Shown: positions 18,103 through 27,090 of the stretch, one piece after another
Numbering within the stretch: position 1 is the first letter of the stretch
Layout of the letters: each line of letters starts with the position of its first letter
Origin: JBLUOA01 sp048060095
GTDB taxonomy: Bacteria > Pseudomonadota > Alphaproteobacteria > Rhodobacterales > Rhodobacteraceae
NCBI RefSeq assembly: GCF_048060095.1
Contig: NZ_JBLUOA010000001.1
Span: 2,046,001-2,110,000, forward strand
Length of the DNA: 64,000 bases
Reading direction: 5' to 3'
The notes under the pieces: generated by a model
Databases searched by the model: none
Told to the model about the DNA's origin: nothing
Seen by the model: only the letters and a program-made list of their open reading frames with translations
Translations under genes and position numbers: made by a program

Positions 18103-19041
18103 TTGATCCGGGTCGTTTTCCTACATCGCCCCGGCCATATAAATTCCGGCGGCAAGATCATGCGCTGCGATCAGCTTGCTGCCCTCGCCCGTGAACATGC
18201 CGGGGACGGCTATAGTTTTGAGGTTCTGGCCCCACCTCGAAAAAGGTTCGCGGTCCGTCAGCGACGGTTCGCCCGAAATCTTGACGGGGCCATCGTCATC
18301 CTTCTCAAGAACACGCTGGCGGCGTTCACTCCGCAGGCTGTCGATGTTCTGCGCAAGAGTGTGCGTGGCCTCTGCATAGATCACCTCGACGTTCCGGCCA
18401 CAGAGGCGACGCTGACCCTCGCCGATGTTCACATCGCAGCGTCTTACAAGGGCGAAAAAATCCTGGCGGCGAGACTAGCCGCGCTTTCGGACAACCCCCG
18501 TGGCACCCAAGCCGTCCATCTCGCGCATCACGCCGACCCTCGTCTGAGGGCCGCGGACAAGGCACCGACATCTTTCAATATTGGCTACTTCGGAAAATTG
18601 TCGAATACGATCATGCCTGGCTCACTACAATCTGGCGTGATTATTCCCGACTATGGGAAAGACGTGGATTTTGGATCAGCTATTGAGGCAATGCAGCAAT
18701 GCCCCATGCACTATGGTGTCCGAGGGCCAGTCGCGCGGCCGGGCGTCGAGTCCAAAATGGCCAAACCATTCACCAAAGGCTTCAACGCGGCGGCGGTCGG
18801 CGCAAACGTGTTGGTCAATCGACAGGTTGACGATGCCACTGACTATTTGGGCGAAGACTATCCGTTTCTGATCGAAAACACCTCAGAAGCGGCGATCAGC
18901 GACGGTATCGCCAAGGCCCGAGAGATGTTTGGCGGCCGCGAATGGGTGCGTGGACTGGATGTTATGCACGATATCCGCGCCCGCACATCGCCAGCGGCGG
19001 TGGTGCATCAGTTGAAGGATATCCTTGCGCTGTTTGGTTGA
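18103..19041 (+). CDS. Putative GT-B-like glycosyltransferase or polysaccharide protein
   Basis: I cannot name this 312-residue protein with certainty. The start is a TTG directly followed by ATCCGGGTC; the frame is open upstream only to a TAG at 18034 without ATG or GTG. MIRVVFLHRPGHINSGGKIMR resembles the first strand and glycine loop of GT-B glycosyltransferases. The late segment KPFTKGFNAAAVGANVLVNRQVDDATDYLGEDYPFLIE resembles their C-terminal nucleotide-sugar region (KxxxKxFxAxAxGxxxL). It stands alone, flanked by a tRNA and 265 bases of apparently empty sequence. An alternative ATG start is at 18160. Confidence 0.6.
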   Translation: MIRVVFLHRPGHINSGGKIMRCDQLAALAREHAGDGYSFEVLAPPRKRFAVRQRRFARNLDGAIVILLKNTLAAFTPQAVDVLRKSVRGLCIDHLDVPATEATLTLADVHIAASYKGEKILAARLAALSDNPRGTQAVHLAHHADPRLRAADKAPTSFNIGYFGKLSNTIMPGSLQSGVIIPDYGKDVDFGSAIEAMQQCPMHYGVRGPVARPGVESKMAKPFTKGFNAAAVGANVLVNRQVDDATDYLGEDYPFLIENTSEAAISDGIAKAREMFGGREWVRGLDVMHDIRARTSPAAVVHQLKDILALFG

Positions 19042-19306
19042 GCGTATCGTCCGTTCGAATTTCGTTCAAAAGCTACCTTGAACCCACCAACTTCTGTCTT
19101 GGCGAACGGGTGTACGGCGGTATCGATTAAGTTCATTCCGCCGTAAGTTGGCCGAACGCTGTGTGAGAGAAGGATGCTCTTCAGGGGCCGATTCCGGCCA
19201 CCATTTACTTTTCTCAAAGTTGAATATCAATGGTACAATCCACGGCTACTCGGTCGTTCTGGAATTCACAAACCTAGCCGCAACACCCGCTCCCCGAGTG
19301 TCTGTG

Positions 19307-20053
19307 TCAGCGCACTGTCACCTCCGCCAACGCCCCGGCCCAGCCCGGTAAATCGCCCGCATCAGCCAGACCGCACATATGCCAGGCGAGCACTTGGTTG
19401 CTCGACAGAACGGGCTTTCCAATCGCGGCTTCCAGCTCCTCGATCAGATCGAGCGTTCTGAGATTCGTGCAAGACAAGAAGATCGCATCAACCTCCTGTT
19501 GATTGACGAGCCTTAAGGCCGCGTCTTTGATGGACGCACCTGAGATCCGCACGACGGTAGCGTCGTCGGCGATGTTGAACGAACCGAAGGCGGGGGTTTC
19601 GATACCGTTTTCGGCAAGCACGCGGCGCAAGCGGTCTGATACCTCGGCGACGTAGGGTGACAGCAAGGCGATGCGGCTTAGCCCGAGGGCGCGGCACGCG
19701 GCGACCAGTGACGTGACGGGATCAGTGACGGCCCTAGTCTTTGTGCCTGACGCGACGAGTTCGGCGACGCGGGCCGGGCCGATGACCGACGCGGCAGAAG
19801 TGCAGGCGTAGCCGGTCGCATCAAATTCAACGGCTCGGGGAAACAGGCTGGCGGATGCTGTCAGGTGCGCCTCCATCTTCTTGAGCGTGGCGCGCGTGAC
19901 CTCGGTTCCGCTGGGGATGCGCGACACGTGAAGGCTCACGTCAGATGGCAGCAGCCTGCGAAAATCTTGTTCGATCGTTTCGTCGGTCTGTAGCACGACG
20001 AGGCCGAGCCGTTTCGGCGTCAGCGTATCGAGGGTGAAGGAAAGATCGGTCAT
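19307..20053 (-). CDS. Asp/Glu racemase / maleate isomerase family protein
   Basis: A 248-residue two-cysteine enzyme of the Asp/Glu/hydantoin racemase and arylmalonate decarboxylase superfamily. The two catalytic cysteines are in GYACTSAAS (about residue 83) and FLSCTNLR (about residue 195), with LGLVVLQTD at the N-terminus. It ends a three-gene minus-strand operon, its ATG overlapping the stop of the M24 gene. A similar protein family, EutA, acts in ectoine and hydroxyectoine breakdown beside an M24 hydrolase and a PLP enzyme, and the same functional trio is seen here. The substrate is unknown. Confidence 0.82.
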   Translation of the reverse strand: MTDLSFTLDTLTPKRLGLVVLQTDETIEQDFRRLLPSDVSLHVSRIPSGTEVTRATLKKMEAHLTASASLFPRAVEFDATGYACTSAASVIGPARVAELVASGTKTRAVTDPVTSLVAACRALGLSRIALLSPYVAEVSDRLRRVLAENGIETPAFGSFNIADDATVVRISGASIKDAALRLVNQQEVDAIFLSCTNLRTLDLIEELEAAIGKPVLSSNQVLAWHMCGLADAGDLPGWAGALAEVTVR

Positions 20054-21216
20054 TCGATCGCCGCCATCGCCGGGCCAGAAGGGGTGGACAGAAATTCAGC
20101 GCCACCGCAGCGGATCACGATGTTTTCTTCGTGCACCAACATGCGGCCTGCGCCGACCTCAATCGACGGTTCAAGCGTCAGGACCATGCCGTCGCAAAGT
20201 TCGGTCTGATCCTCCGGGATCAGCGACGGCCATTCGGTTAGCTGCATCCCCAGCCCATGTCCCAGGCGACCCACGGCAGATGTGCCGCTGCCGCCGGTTA
20301 CGATCTGATCCATCGCGCGAAAGAGGTCTGCCGCCGTTGCGCCGGGTTTCGCGGCGTCCATCCCGGCGGCGGCCGCATCAATCAATTTCGCGTGCGCGCT
20401 GGCGGCCTCTGCGCTGACGGTATCAATCGCGAAGTTCCTGTCGAAATCGCAGAAATATCCATCATGGGTAAGGCCGGTATCAAGCATCAACACGTCGCCC
20501 ACCATCAGCAGTTCGGCCGTCGCCGGGGAAATCACATCGCCATACCCGCCCTGCCCCGCAGCCCCGGCGAGGTATGGGACGTTGTCCGCCCCCTCCTCCA
20601 GACACAGCATCTGGAACCGGCGGAACACGTCGTCGAGCGGGCGGCCTACCGCTGCAATCTCAGGAACGCGGGCGAAGGCGCGGTCAGCGATCTGGCAGGC
20701 GCTGCGGATCTTGGCGATCTCGGCGTCGGATTTGACGAGCCGCAGGCGCTGCATGATCTCGGCGTCGCCTTCAAGCTCGATCGGGTCGAGTTCGCCTTTC
20801 AGCCGCGCGTAATCCGCAAGCGGCATCCGCAGATGCGTCGCGGAGCCGGACGGCAAGCCGACGCGACCAGAGGCTCCAACGACGTCGCGCAAGGTCTGGG
20901 CCAATAGCGACACACCATCATCGACCAGATCGGGGGATTGCCATGTGCGCACGTCCTCAACCCATGCTTGCGCCATCAACGCCGCGCCAATGCTCGGGAT
21001 TATGCAAACCGGATCACCGGACGCCGGGACAATCAGGAACCACGGGCGGGTTGGGCTTTCCCAAAACCGAGTAAGGAATCCGGTGAAATAGCGAAAATCC
21101 GGTTCTGTGGTCAGAAGTATCGCATCAAGCCCCACCTCGCCCATCAGCGTCTGGGCACGGTTGACCCGGCCTTGATACTCCGAAACGTCAAATCCGCGGG
21201 GTGAGGATACCATCAC
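20050..21216 (-). CDS. M24 family Xaa-Pro peptidase-like hydrolase
   Basis: A 388-residue creatinase/prolidase-fold hydrolase. The N-terminal creatinase-like domain runs to about residue 150, and the pita-bread domain follows. All five dinuclear metal ligands can be seen: Asp pair in MLDTGLTHDGYFCDFD, His in RLGHGLGMQLTEWP, Glu in LTLEPSIEVG and Glu in VHEENIVI. Candidates are proline dipeptidase, creatinase-like, or ectoine-hydrolase-like ring opening. It overlaps both operon neighbours by ATGA. Two tandem ATG codons start it. Confidence 0.85.
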   Translation of the reverse strand: MMVSSPRGFDVSEYQGRVNRAQTLMGEVGLDAILLTTEPDFRYFTGFLTRFWESPTRPWFLIVPASGDPVCIIPSIGAALMAQAWVEDVRTWQSPDLVDDGVSLLAQTLRDVVGASGRVGLPSGSATHLRMPLADYARLKGELDPIELEGDAEIMQRLRLVKSDAEIAKIRSACQIADRAFARVPEIAAVGRPLDDVFRRFQMLCLEEGADNVPYLAGAAGQGGYGDVISPATAELLMVGDVLMLDTGLTHDGYFCDFDRNFAIDTVSAEAASAHAKLIDAAAAGMDAAKPGATAADLFRAMDQIVTGGSGTSAVGRLGHGLGMQLTEWPSLIPEDQTELCDGMVLTLEPSIEVGAGRMLVHEENIVIRCGGAEFLSTPSGPAMAAIE

Positions 21217-22277
21217 TCCGGCTCTTCGCTGAGGATAGTGAGGATGCGACTGTCCAGCCCGATTTTCAGCGCTTCGCGATGCTCCCCAACCGACAAAAGC
21301 GCGGCGAGGCCCGCGCCGCCCGAGGGTGTCGTGGCAAGGCCCGCGTCAGAAAGCAACGGCATGGCGTGGGCCGCTTCATCCTCGGATATCGTCACGAAGG
21401 CATCGGCATCCCGCGCGAGCCCCTTCAGCGCGATCAGCGATGGTTCCTTGCAATCAAGCCGCCCCATCGACGAGGTAGGGCCGTCGGCATAAAGCGGTTT
21501 TCCGGCGCGGACGGATTCTATCAGCGCAGGGGCGACTTCAGGCTCCACCACGACAATCATCGGGTCCGCACCCCAATATTCGCGCGCCATTGCGGCCGCG
21601 GCCCCGGCGAGCCCGCCGACACCCGCCTGTAGAAAGATGTGCGTCGGCGGCGCGGAAAGTGCGGACCGGGTTTCTTCCATCAGGATCAGATAACCTTCCA
21701 TCAGGCGATGCGGCACCTCAACATAACCATCCCACGAACTGTCGGATAAAAGATGCCAGCCGTTTTTGTCCGCAGCAGCCAAGGCGGCGGCCATGCTCGC
21801 CGCATAATCCTCGCCCTCTCGAACGACCGTTGCGCCGTTGTCGCGTAAGCGGTTGGCGAAACCTTCCGGCACGGTTTCAGCGATATAGACCACCGCATCG
21901 GCTCCGAACGCACGCGCGCCCGCTGCGACGGACATGCCGTGATTGCCCGCGCTTGCGGTGACGTAGGTCGTGCCCGACAGCGCCTTGGTCAAATCATCAG
22001 CGTCGGTGTTCACTGCATCCGTCGCGACGACATAAGCCGCGCCGAGCGCCTTGAAACTGCCAAGGCCCATGCGGGTGCGCTCGTCCTTGACATGGACCGA
22101 CGCGACCCCGGCGCGGGAAGCGATATCCGCCGACGCCACCAGCGGCGTTTCCCTTGCCGGCGGACAGCGATTCAACAGCGCCCGCACCCGGTGCACATCA
22201 ACGCTAGGAAACGGCACGTCTGATAGCCGATCCTTCAGGGCGTCAAGTCGCCGTTCGTCGTTCAAATATATCTGCAT
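21213..22277 (-). CDS. PLP-dependent ammonia-lyase, diaminopropionate ammonia-lyase-like
   Basis: A 354-residue fold-type II PLP enzyme. RTRMGLGSFKALGAAY holds the Schiff-base lysine, TASAGNHGMSVAAGARAFGA binds the cofactor phosphate region, and DSSWDGYVEVPHRLMEGY is a feature shared with 2,3-diaminopropionate ammonia-lyase. LQAGVGGLAGAAAA is the glycine loop. It is shorter than classic diaminopropionate ammonia-lyase (about 400 residues). As first gene of an operon with an M24 hydrolase and a racemase-family enzyme, it probably deaminates an amino acid released by them. The region upstream contains a TTGACA-like promoter element. Confidence 0.85.
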   Translation of the reverse strand: MQIYLNDERRLDALKDRLSDVPFPSVDVHRVRALLNRCPPARETPLVASADIASRAGVASVHVKDERTRMGLGSFKALGAAYVVATDAVNTDADDLTKALSGTTYVTASAGNHGMSVAAGARAFGADAVVYIAETVPEGFANRLRDNGATVVREGEDYAASMAAALAAADKNGWHLLSDSSWDGYVEVPHRLMEGYLILMEETRSALSAPPTHIFLQAGVGGLAGAAAAMAREYWGADPMIVVVEPEVAPALIESVRAGKPLYADGPTSSMGRLDCKEPSLIALKGLARDADAFVTISEDEAAHAMPLLSDAGLATTPSGGAGLAALLSVGEHREALKIGLDSRILTILSEEPE

Positions 22278-22300
22278 ATTGCGCGGTCCTTACTTCTGCA

Positions 22301-22335
22301 GATCTATCAACCTGCGCACCCTGCGATCTGTCAAC
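22301..22335. promoter_or_regulatory. Direct repeats in the divergent promoter region
   Basis: GATCTATCAAC (22301-22311) and GATCTGTCAAC (22325-22335) are 11-base repeats with one mismatch, 24 bases apart, in the gap between the PLP operon and the HMGR-like operon. On the minus strand the second gives TTGACA, a consensus -35, pointing to the PLP gene. Regulatory role inferred. Confidence 0.35.
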
Positions 22336-22505
22336 AGAACTTTGTCGCGCCGCCGGTGGGAAAACCTTACCCTCAACGAACTTGTCTAAAAAAAGCCCGA
22401 CTTGTAGATTACCTGAAGGCGGAAGCAGACATATTGTCGGCGACCAATTTCCGGTGCGCCACAACAGGGCAAACAAATTTGATTATCCCCTTTCATGTGA
22501 CGGAG

Positions 22506-23744
22506 ATGTTGCGGCGTGTGCAACGCAAGTTTTCCACGCCGGACGACAAAAAGCGACTGCAACCGCGCAGCGATACGCACAGCCCGTTTCGCCCGGTCCG
22601 GTCCGCAACCCGCGCGTCGGTGCTGCGCTATTGGAAGCGTCTCGCGGCAGATGTTGAAACGCAAAACGCGCTGGCTGACGAAGAAACGCTCGCCACAGCC
22701 GAAAAATACTCCGCCAATATCGAATCCTTCATCGGCACCGTGAAAATGCCGATCGGCCTTGTCGGGCCGCTTCGGATCAATGGGGTGAATGCGTCCGGCG
22801 ACTACGCCGTTCCGCTTGCGACGACCGAGGCCGCGCTTGTCGCCTCCTACGCCCGTGGTGCGTTGGCCGCGTCGCGGGCGGGCGGCGTCAGCACCGCCGT
22901 GCTTTACGAAGGCGTTTTGCGCAGCCCCGCATTCATCTTTGACGGGCTATATCAGGCCGGGCAATTCGTCGATTGGGTTGTTACCAATATCGACGCGCTG
23001 AAGGCGGCGGCTGAGGCGACAACGCGCTATGGCAAGCTCGTGTCGCTTGAGCCGATGATCGACAACAATATTGTCTTTCTCCTCTGCCGTTACACGACGG
23101 GCGACGCCGCAGGGCAGAACATGGTGACAATCGCGACCCATGCGCTTTGCGAACACGCGGCGGCGCATTGCCCGGTCGCGATCAAAAAATGGTATGTCGA
23201 GGGAAATTTTTCCGGCGACAAGAAAGCCTCATCGCTTGGCACACTGACCGGACGCGGCCGGAAGGTCAGCGCGTCCGTCACTCTGCCCGCAGATGTTGTT
23301 GAAAGCGTGTTGAAAACCAATGTGCGTGAAATGCTGGATTACGGGCGGGTCGCGAACCTCGGCTCTCTTCTGTCCGGGCAACTTGGCGCGCAGGCGCATT
23401 ATGCGAATGGCTTGGCGGCGCTTTATATCGCGACGGGGCAAGACGCCGCTTGTGTCGCAGAAAGTGCCGTAGGGTTCACGCGAATGGAATCCCGTGGGGA
23501 TGATCTGTTCTGCTCGGTCACGATGCCCAACATTCTTGTCGGCTCCATCGGCGGCGGCACCGGGTTGCCAAGCCAATCCGCGAGCCTTCGGGTTATGGGC
23601 CTTGACGGGCCGGGCAACGGCGCGGCCCTTGCCGAAGTTGCGGCGGCGCTGTGCCTGTGCGGTGAAATCTCAATCGTTGCCGCGATGTCGGCGGGGCACT
23701 TCACCAACGCCCACGAAAAGCTCGCGCGGAGGCGTGGCGCGTGA
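22506..23744 (+). CDS. Class I HMG-CoA-reductase-like enzyme
   Basis: A 412-residue protein clearly in the class I (eukaryote/archaeal-type) HMG-CoA reductase family: FIGTVKMPIGLVGPL, VPLATTEAALVAS, GNFSGDKKASS, GQDAA and GSIGGGTGLPSQ are all family landmarks. The catalytic residues are kept: Glu108 (TTE), Lys239 (DKK), Asp313 (GQDAA) and His403 (NAHEK). By recall of the human enzyme, residues binding the HMG carboxylate (Arg590, Ser684, Lys735) align here with Asn, Glu and about Ala, so another acyl-CoA is a likely substrate. The start is uncertain: the ATG has GGAG abutting it, and the frame is open to 22356. It leads a seven-gene operon. Confidence 0.85.
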   Translation: MLRRVQRKFSTPDDKKRLQPRSDTHSPFRPVRSATRASVLRYWKRLAADVETQNALADEETLATAEKYSANIESFIGTVKMPIGLVGPLRINGVNASGDYAVPLATTEAALVASYARGALAASRAGGVSTAVLYEGVLRSPAFIFDGLYQAGQFVDWVVTNIDALKAAAEATTRYGKLVSLEPMIDNNIVFLLCRYTTGDAAGQNMVTIATHALCEHAAAHCPVAIKKWYVEGNFSGDKKASSLGTLTGRGRKVSASVTLPADVVESVLKTNVREMLDYGRVANLGSLLSGQLGAQAHYANGLAALYIATGQDAACVAESAVGFTRMESRGDDLFCSVTMPNILVGSIGGGTGLPSQSASLRVMGLDGPGNGAALAEVAAALCLCGEISIVAAMSAGHFTNAHEKLARRRGA

Positions 23745-24649
23745 GCGTTGGCCAAAGGCTCTGGACCTATCAGGCCGAACGGTTCCCCTTGATCCGAACC
23801 GTGCCGCTGCTTGCCGTTTTCGCGGCGGCAAGCATCAATGTCTCCGCTGTATTCGCCGGGCGCGAGTTGCCGGGGATAGGAGCATATGCCGTCGGGCTTC
23901 TGCTCGCGCTCATCATCTTTTTCCAGATGCGTGCGACGGATGAGTTTAAGGACCACGACGATGACACGAGGTATCGCCCCGAACGCCCGATCCCGCGCGG
24001 GCTGGTTTCGCTTCGCCTGATCCTTGGCATCGGCTTGGCGCTGGTCCCCGTCGCGGCGCTTGTTGCGTGGCTTTGGGCGGCGGGTGTGTTCTGGCTGCTG
24101 CTGCTCGTCTGGGCGTGGCTTGCCCTGATGACCGCCGAATTTGGTGTGGCGAAGTGGTTGAAGGCGCGGCCACTGATCTATCTGGTCAGCCATATGGCGA
24201 TCATGCCGCTGATCGACCTGATGCTGACCGGAATCGAATGGGTGCCAGCGGGCGGCCCGGCCCCAGCACTGTGGTTGTTCCTTGTCCTGTCGATCATCAA
24301 CGGCTGCGTGCTGGAAATCGGGCGCAAGGTTTGGGCGCTGGAGTCCGAACGTGAAGGCGTCGATAGCTATTCGGGGCTGTGGGGGGCGGAGCGGTCAGCG
24401 ATGATCTGGCTTTGCGTCGTCGCGCTTGCGCTATTTTTCCTGATCGCAATCGGTTTGGCTGCTGGCGCGCCTCTTGTCGTTGCGCTTGTCGGGCTTGCTG
24501 GCTGCGCGGGCTGCGCTTGGGTCGCTTCATCCTTCCGCCGCAACCCGACTGCCGAATGGCAAAGCCGCGTGGACAACGCTGCCGGACTGTGGGTGCTGCT
24601 GTGCTACGGCGTCATTGCCTGCCTTCCGCTATTCACGGGGGTCGGATGA
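23741..24649 (+). CDS. UbiA-family prenyltransferase
   Basis: A 302-residue membrane protein with eight to nine hydrophobic helices and the first UbiA metal/diphosphate motif RATDEFKDHDDDTRYRPERP (Asp67, Asp71, Asp75, then Arg-Pro). The second motif between helices 6 and 7 reads EIGRKVWALESEREGVDSYS, with Glu replacing the usual Asp residues. The family transfers a prenyl group from a diphosphate to an aromatic, sugar or lipid acceptor. It is not next to ubiquinone, haem or chlorophyll genes. The GTG start overlaps the previous stop, with CGGAGG upstream. Confidence 0.88.
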   Translation: MSVGQRLWTYQAERFPLIRTVPLLAVFAAASINVSAVFAGRELPGIGAYAVGLLLALIIFFQMRATDEFKDHDDDTRYRPERPIPRGLVSLRLILGIGLALVPVAALVAWLWAAGVFWLLLLVWAWLALMTAEFGVAKWLKARPLIYLVSHMAIMPLIDLMLTGIEWVPAGGPAPALWLFLVLSIINGCVLEIGRKVWALESEREGVDSYSGLWGAERSAMIWLCVVALALFFLIAIGLAAGAPLVVALVGLAGCAGCAWVASSFRRNPTAEWQSRVDNAAGLWVLLCYGVIACLPLFTGVG

Positions 24650-27090
24650 CTGACCTGACGATCACATCAACCGATGCCACAGACGTGGCGCTTGTCGGTG
24701 GCAAGGCGGCGAACCTTGCGCGGTTGGCTTCGAAGGGCTTTGACGTTCCGGACTTCTTCGTCATTCCGGAAACGTCATTTCAAAGCACCAAAACCAAAGA
24801 CCTGTCCGCCGCGATTGCCAAAGCCGTCGAAACCCTCAGCCCCGGCCCTTTCGCCGTCCGGTCGTCCAGCCGCGATGAGGACGGCGCGGATCACAGCCAC
24901 GCCGGACAGTTTGACACCGTCCTGAACGTCGCGGCGAAGGACATCGCGCGGCAGGCCCGCAAGGTCTATGACTCCGGCCATTCACAAACTGTTGAAACCT
25001 ACCGTGCCCTGAAAGGCACCGGCGAAGGCACCGCGCCCGCCGTCATTGTTCAGCGGATGATCCCGGCCCGCGCCGCGGGTGTCGCCTTTTCCGCCGATCC
25101 GGTCAGCGGACGCCGCGACCGCACGACCGTTTCCGCCGTCAGCGGTCTGGCCGACGCATTGGTGAGCGGCGAAGTCGACGGAGAGGACTGGACGCTATCC
25201 ACCGGCGGCAACGTGATCGACGGGCCAGAGACTCCGGCCGCCCTGACAGCCAAGGATGCCCGCCGCGTCGCAGACCTCGCCCGCAAGGCGGAAACCGCCT
25301 TTGGCAGCCCGCAAGACATCGAATGGGCGCTTGATGGCGACCGGCTCCATATCCTTCAGTCGCGCCCGATCACGACACCTCTTCGCCCCGCGCCGAACGC
25401 TGACGACGGCCTTGTCGTGCTCGATAACTCAAACATTGTCGAAAGCTATCCAGGGCTCGTCAGCCCCCTCACCTACTCCTTCGCGAGTTATAGCTATGAC
25501 CGTGTTTACCGGGCGTTTGTATCACTGCTGGGCCTGTCGGATCGCCAGATCAGTGAAAACGCGGTGATTTTCGCAAACCTCCTCTGCCGGATCGATGGGC
25601 GGGTCTACTACAATCTCGGTAACTGGTATCGTGCATTGGCCTTACTGCCCGGCTTTTCGCTGAACCGGGGCTATATGGAAACCATGATGGGCGTGTCGGA
25701 GCCGTTGCCCGAGGAACTGACCCAAAGCATCGGCCCACCGCCCGCGAAAGGCTCGCGCAAGATCGTTGAAATCGCACGGCTGATGCGGGTGGCGGGCGGC
25801 CTCGTCGGCCAAGCCATTCTACTGTCCCGCACGCGCCGCCGCTTTATGGCGCGACTGGAAACCGCGCTGACGACCGGCCCATCGCTGTCAGACGCCGGAC
25901 TGGTCGCCCTGGCCGGGGAATACCGGACCATCGAAAGCAACCTACTTGATAAATGGGACGCGCCGCTGGTCAATGACTTCCTGTGCATGATCGGCTTTGG
26001 CGCATCGCGGGCGCTGCTGGGCCGTTGGGCGGGCGATAAGGGGTTGGCCTTTCACAACGACATCATGATCGGGCAAGGCAACATCATCTCGGCAGAACCC
26101 GCGCAACGGATTGCGCGGATGGCGGCGATGGTCAGGGAAAGCGGCGCGGAGGATGCGCTGTCGGCGCACGGCCTCGACGGGCTTGAAGCCCACCCCGACC
26201 TTCGTGCGGAGTTCGACGCCTACATCGCGAAATTCGGCGACCGCTGCACACAGGAATTGAAGCTTGAGAGTATTCCGCTCACCGATGATCCATCGTCCTT
26301 GATCGCGGCGGTGCGGGCCGGTGCATCACGCGAAATGAAACCGCATGAGGAGCGCGCGCAGCCCGATTGGAACGCCCTGCTTCCGGGCCGTCCGATCCGC
26401 CGTTTCTTGGCCAAAGCGCTTTGCAACTGGGCGCGGGCGCGGGTCAGGGATCGCGAAAACCTGCGTTTTGAACGCACCCGCATCTTCGGCCACGCCCGGC
26501 GTGTTTTCCTAGCCATCGGACGGGAATTTCACGCCCTTGGTCGCCTGAACGATCCGCGCGACATCTTTTACCTGACGTTGCAAGAGGTGCTCGGCGCAAT
26601 CGAAGGGGCCGGGATGTCCGCCAACCTCTCCGACCTCGTCGCCTTGCGGTCGCGCGAGATGGAAGAGGCTGAACCCCGCCCCGATCCGCCGGAACGGATC
26701 ACCCTTCGCGGCGCGGCTATCCTCGCGTCGGAATCGCTGCCCACCAAAAACGCGCCCCCACCGACCGGAGAGGTCCGCACAGGCACCGGATGTTCCGCCG
26801 GAACCATCCGCGCCAAGGCGTGCGTGATCCAAGACCCGCGCACAGAATCGCTCACCGCCGGGGATATCCTCGTCGCCCGCAATACCGACCCGGGCTGGAT
26901 CGCAGTATTTTCCAACGCGTCGGCGATCGTGGTGGAACGCGGCTCGCTCCTCTCCCACTCTGCCATTGTGGCCCGCGAACTTGGCATCCCTTGCGTGGTT
27001 GGTATTGGCGACGCAACACGCTGGCTGCAAACAGGCGATATGATCGAAGTTGACGGGGCCACCGGACAGGTCAGGAAATGCAATGACTGA
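24646..27090 (+). CDS. Dikinase of the rifampicin-phosphotransferase/PEP-synthase family
   Basis: An 814-residue protein. The N-terminal half is an ATP-grasp domain (LVGGKAANLARL; FAVRSSSRDEDG with HAGQFDTVLN; QDIEWALDGDRLHILQSRP). A central helical domain of about 400 residues is unlike PEP synthase. The swivelling phosphohistidine domain is at the extreme C-terminus with His771 in GSLLSHSAIVARELGIPCVVG. There is no PEP-binding TIM barrel after it, so the layout is that of rifampicin phosphotransferase-type enzymes, which move the beta-phosphate of ATP to a small-molecule hydroxyl. The ATG overlaps the UbiA stop. Confidence 0.87.
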   Translation: MTDLTITSTDATDVALVGGKAANLARLASKGFDVPDFFVIPETSFQSTKTKDLSAAIAKAVETLSPGPFAVRSSSRDEDGADHSHAGQFDTVLNVAAKDIARQARKVYDSGHSQTVETYRALKGTGEGTAPAVIVQRMIPARAAGVAFSADPVSGRRDRTTVSAVSGLADALVSGEVDGEDWTLSTGGNVIDGPETPAALTAKDARRVADLARKAETAFGSPQDIEWALDGDRLHILQSRPITTPLRPAPNADDGLVVLDNSNIVESYPGLVSPLTYSFASYSYDRVYRAFVSLLGLSDRQISENAVIFANLLCRIDGRVYYNLGNWYRALALLPGFSLNRGYMETMMGVSEPLPEELTQSIGPPPAKGSRKIVEIARLMRVAGGLVGQAILLSRTRRRFMARLETALTTGPSLSDAGLVALAGEYRTIESNLLDKWDAPLVNDFLCMIGFGASRALLGRWAGDKGLAFHNDIMIGQGNIISAEPAQRIARMAAMVRESGAEDALSAHGLDGLEAHPDLRAEFDAYIAKFGDRCTQELKLESIPLTDDPSSLIAAVRAGASREMKPHEERAQPDWNALLPGRPIRRFLAKALCNWARARVRDRENLRFERTRIFGHARRVFLAIGREFHALGRLNDPRDIFYLTLQEVLGAIEGAGMSANLSDLVALRSREMEEAEPRPDPPERITLRGAAILASESLPTKNAPPPTGEVRTGTGCSAGTIRAKACVIQDPRTESLTAGDILVARNTDPGWIAVFSNASAIVVERGSLLSHSAIVARELGIPCVVGIGDATRWLQTGDMIEVDGATGQVRKCND

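Noticed and set aside
19307..22277. Naming the trio as eutA, eutB and eutD for ectoine breakdown
   Set aside because: The order, the missing partners and the diaminopropionate-lyase-like signature do not support it; only the enzyme classes agree.
22356..22505. N-terminal extension of the HMGR-like protein from a GTG at 22356
   Set aside because: The extension has no family similarity and no ribosome-binding site; HMGR catalytic proteins of this type begin closer to the later ATG. The start remains unsure.
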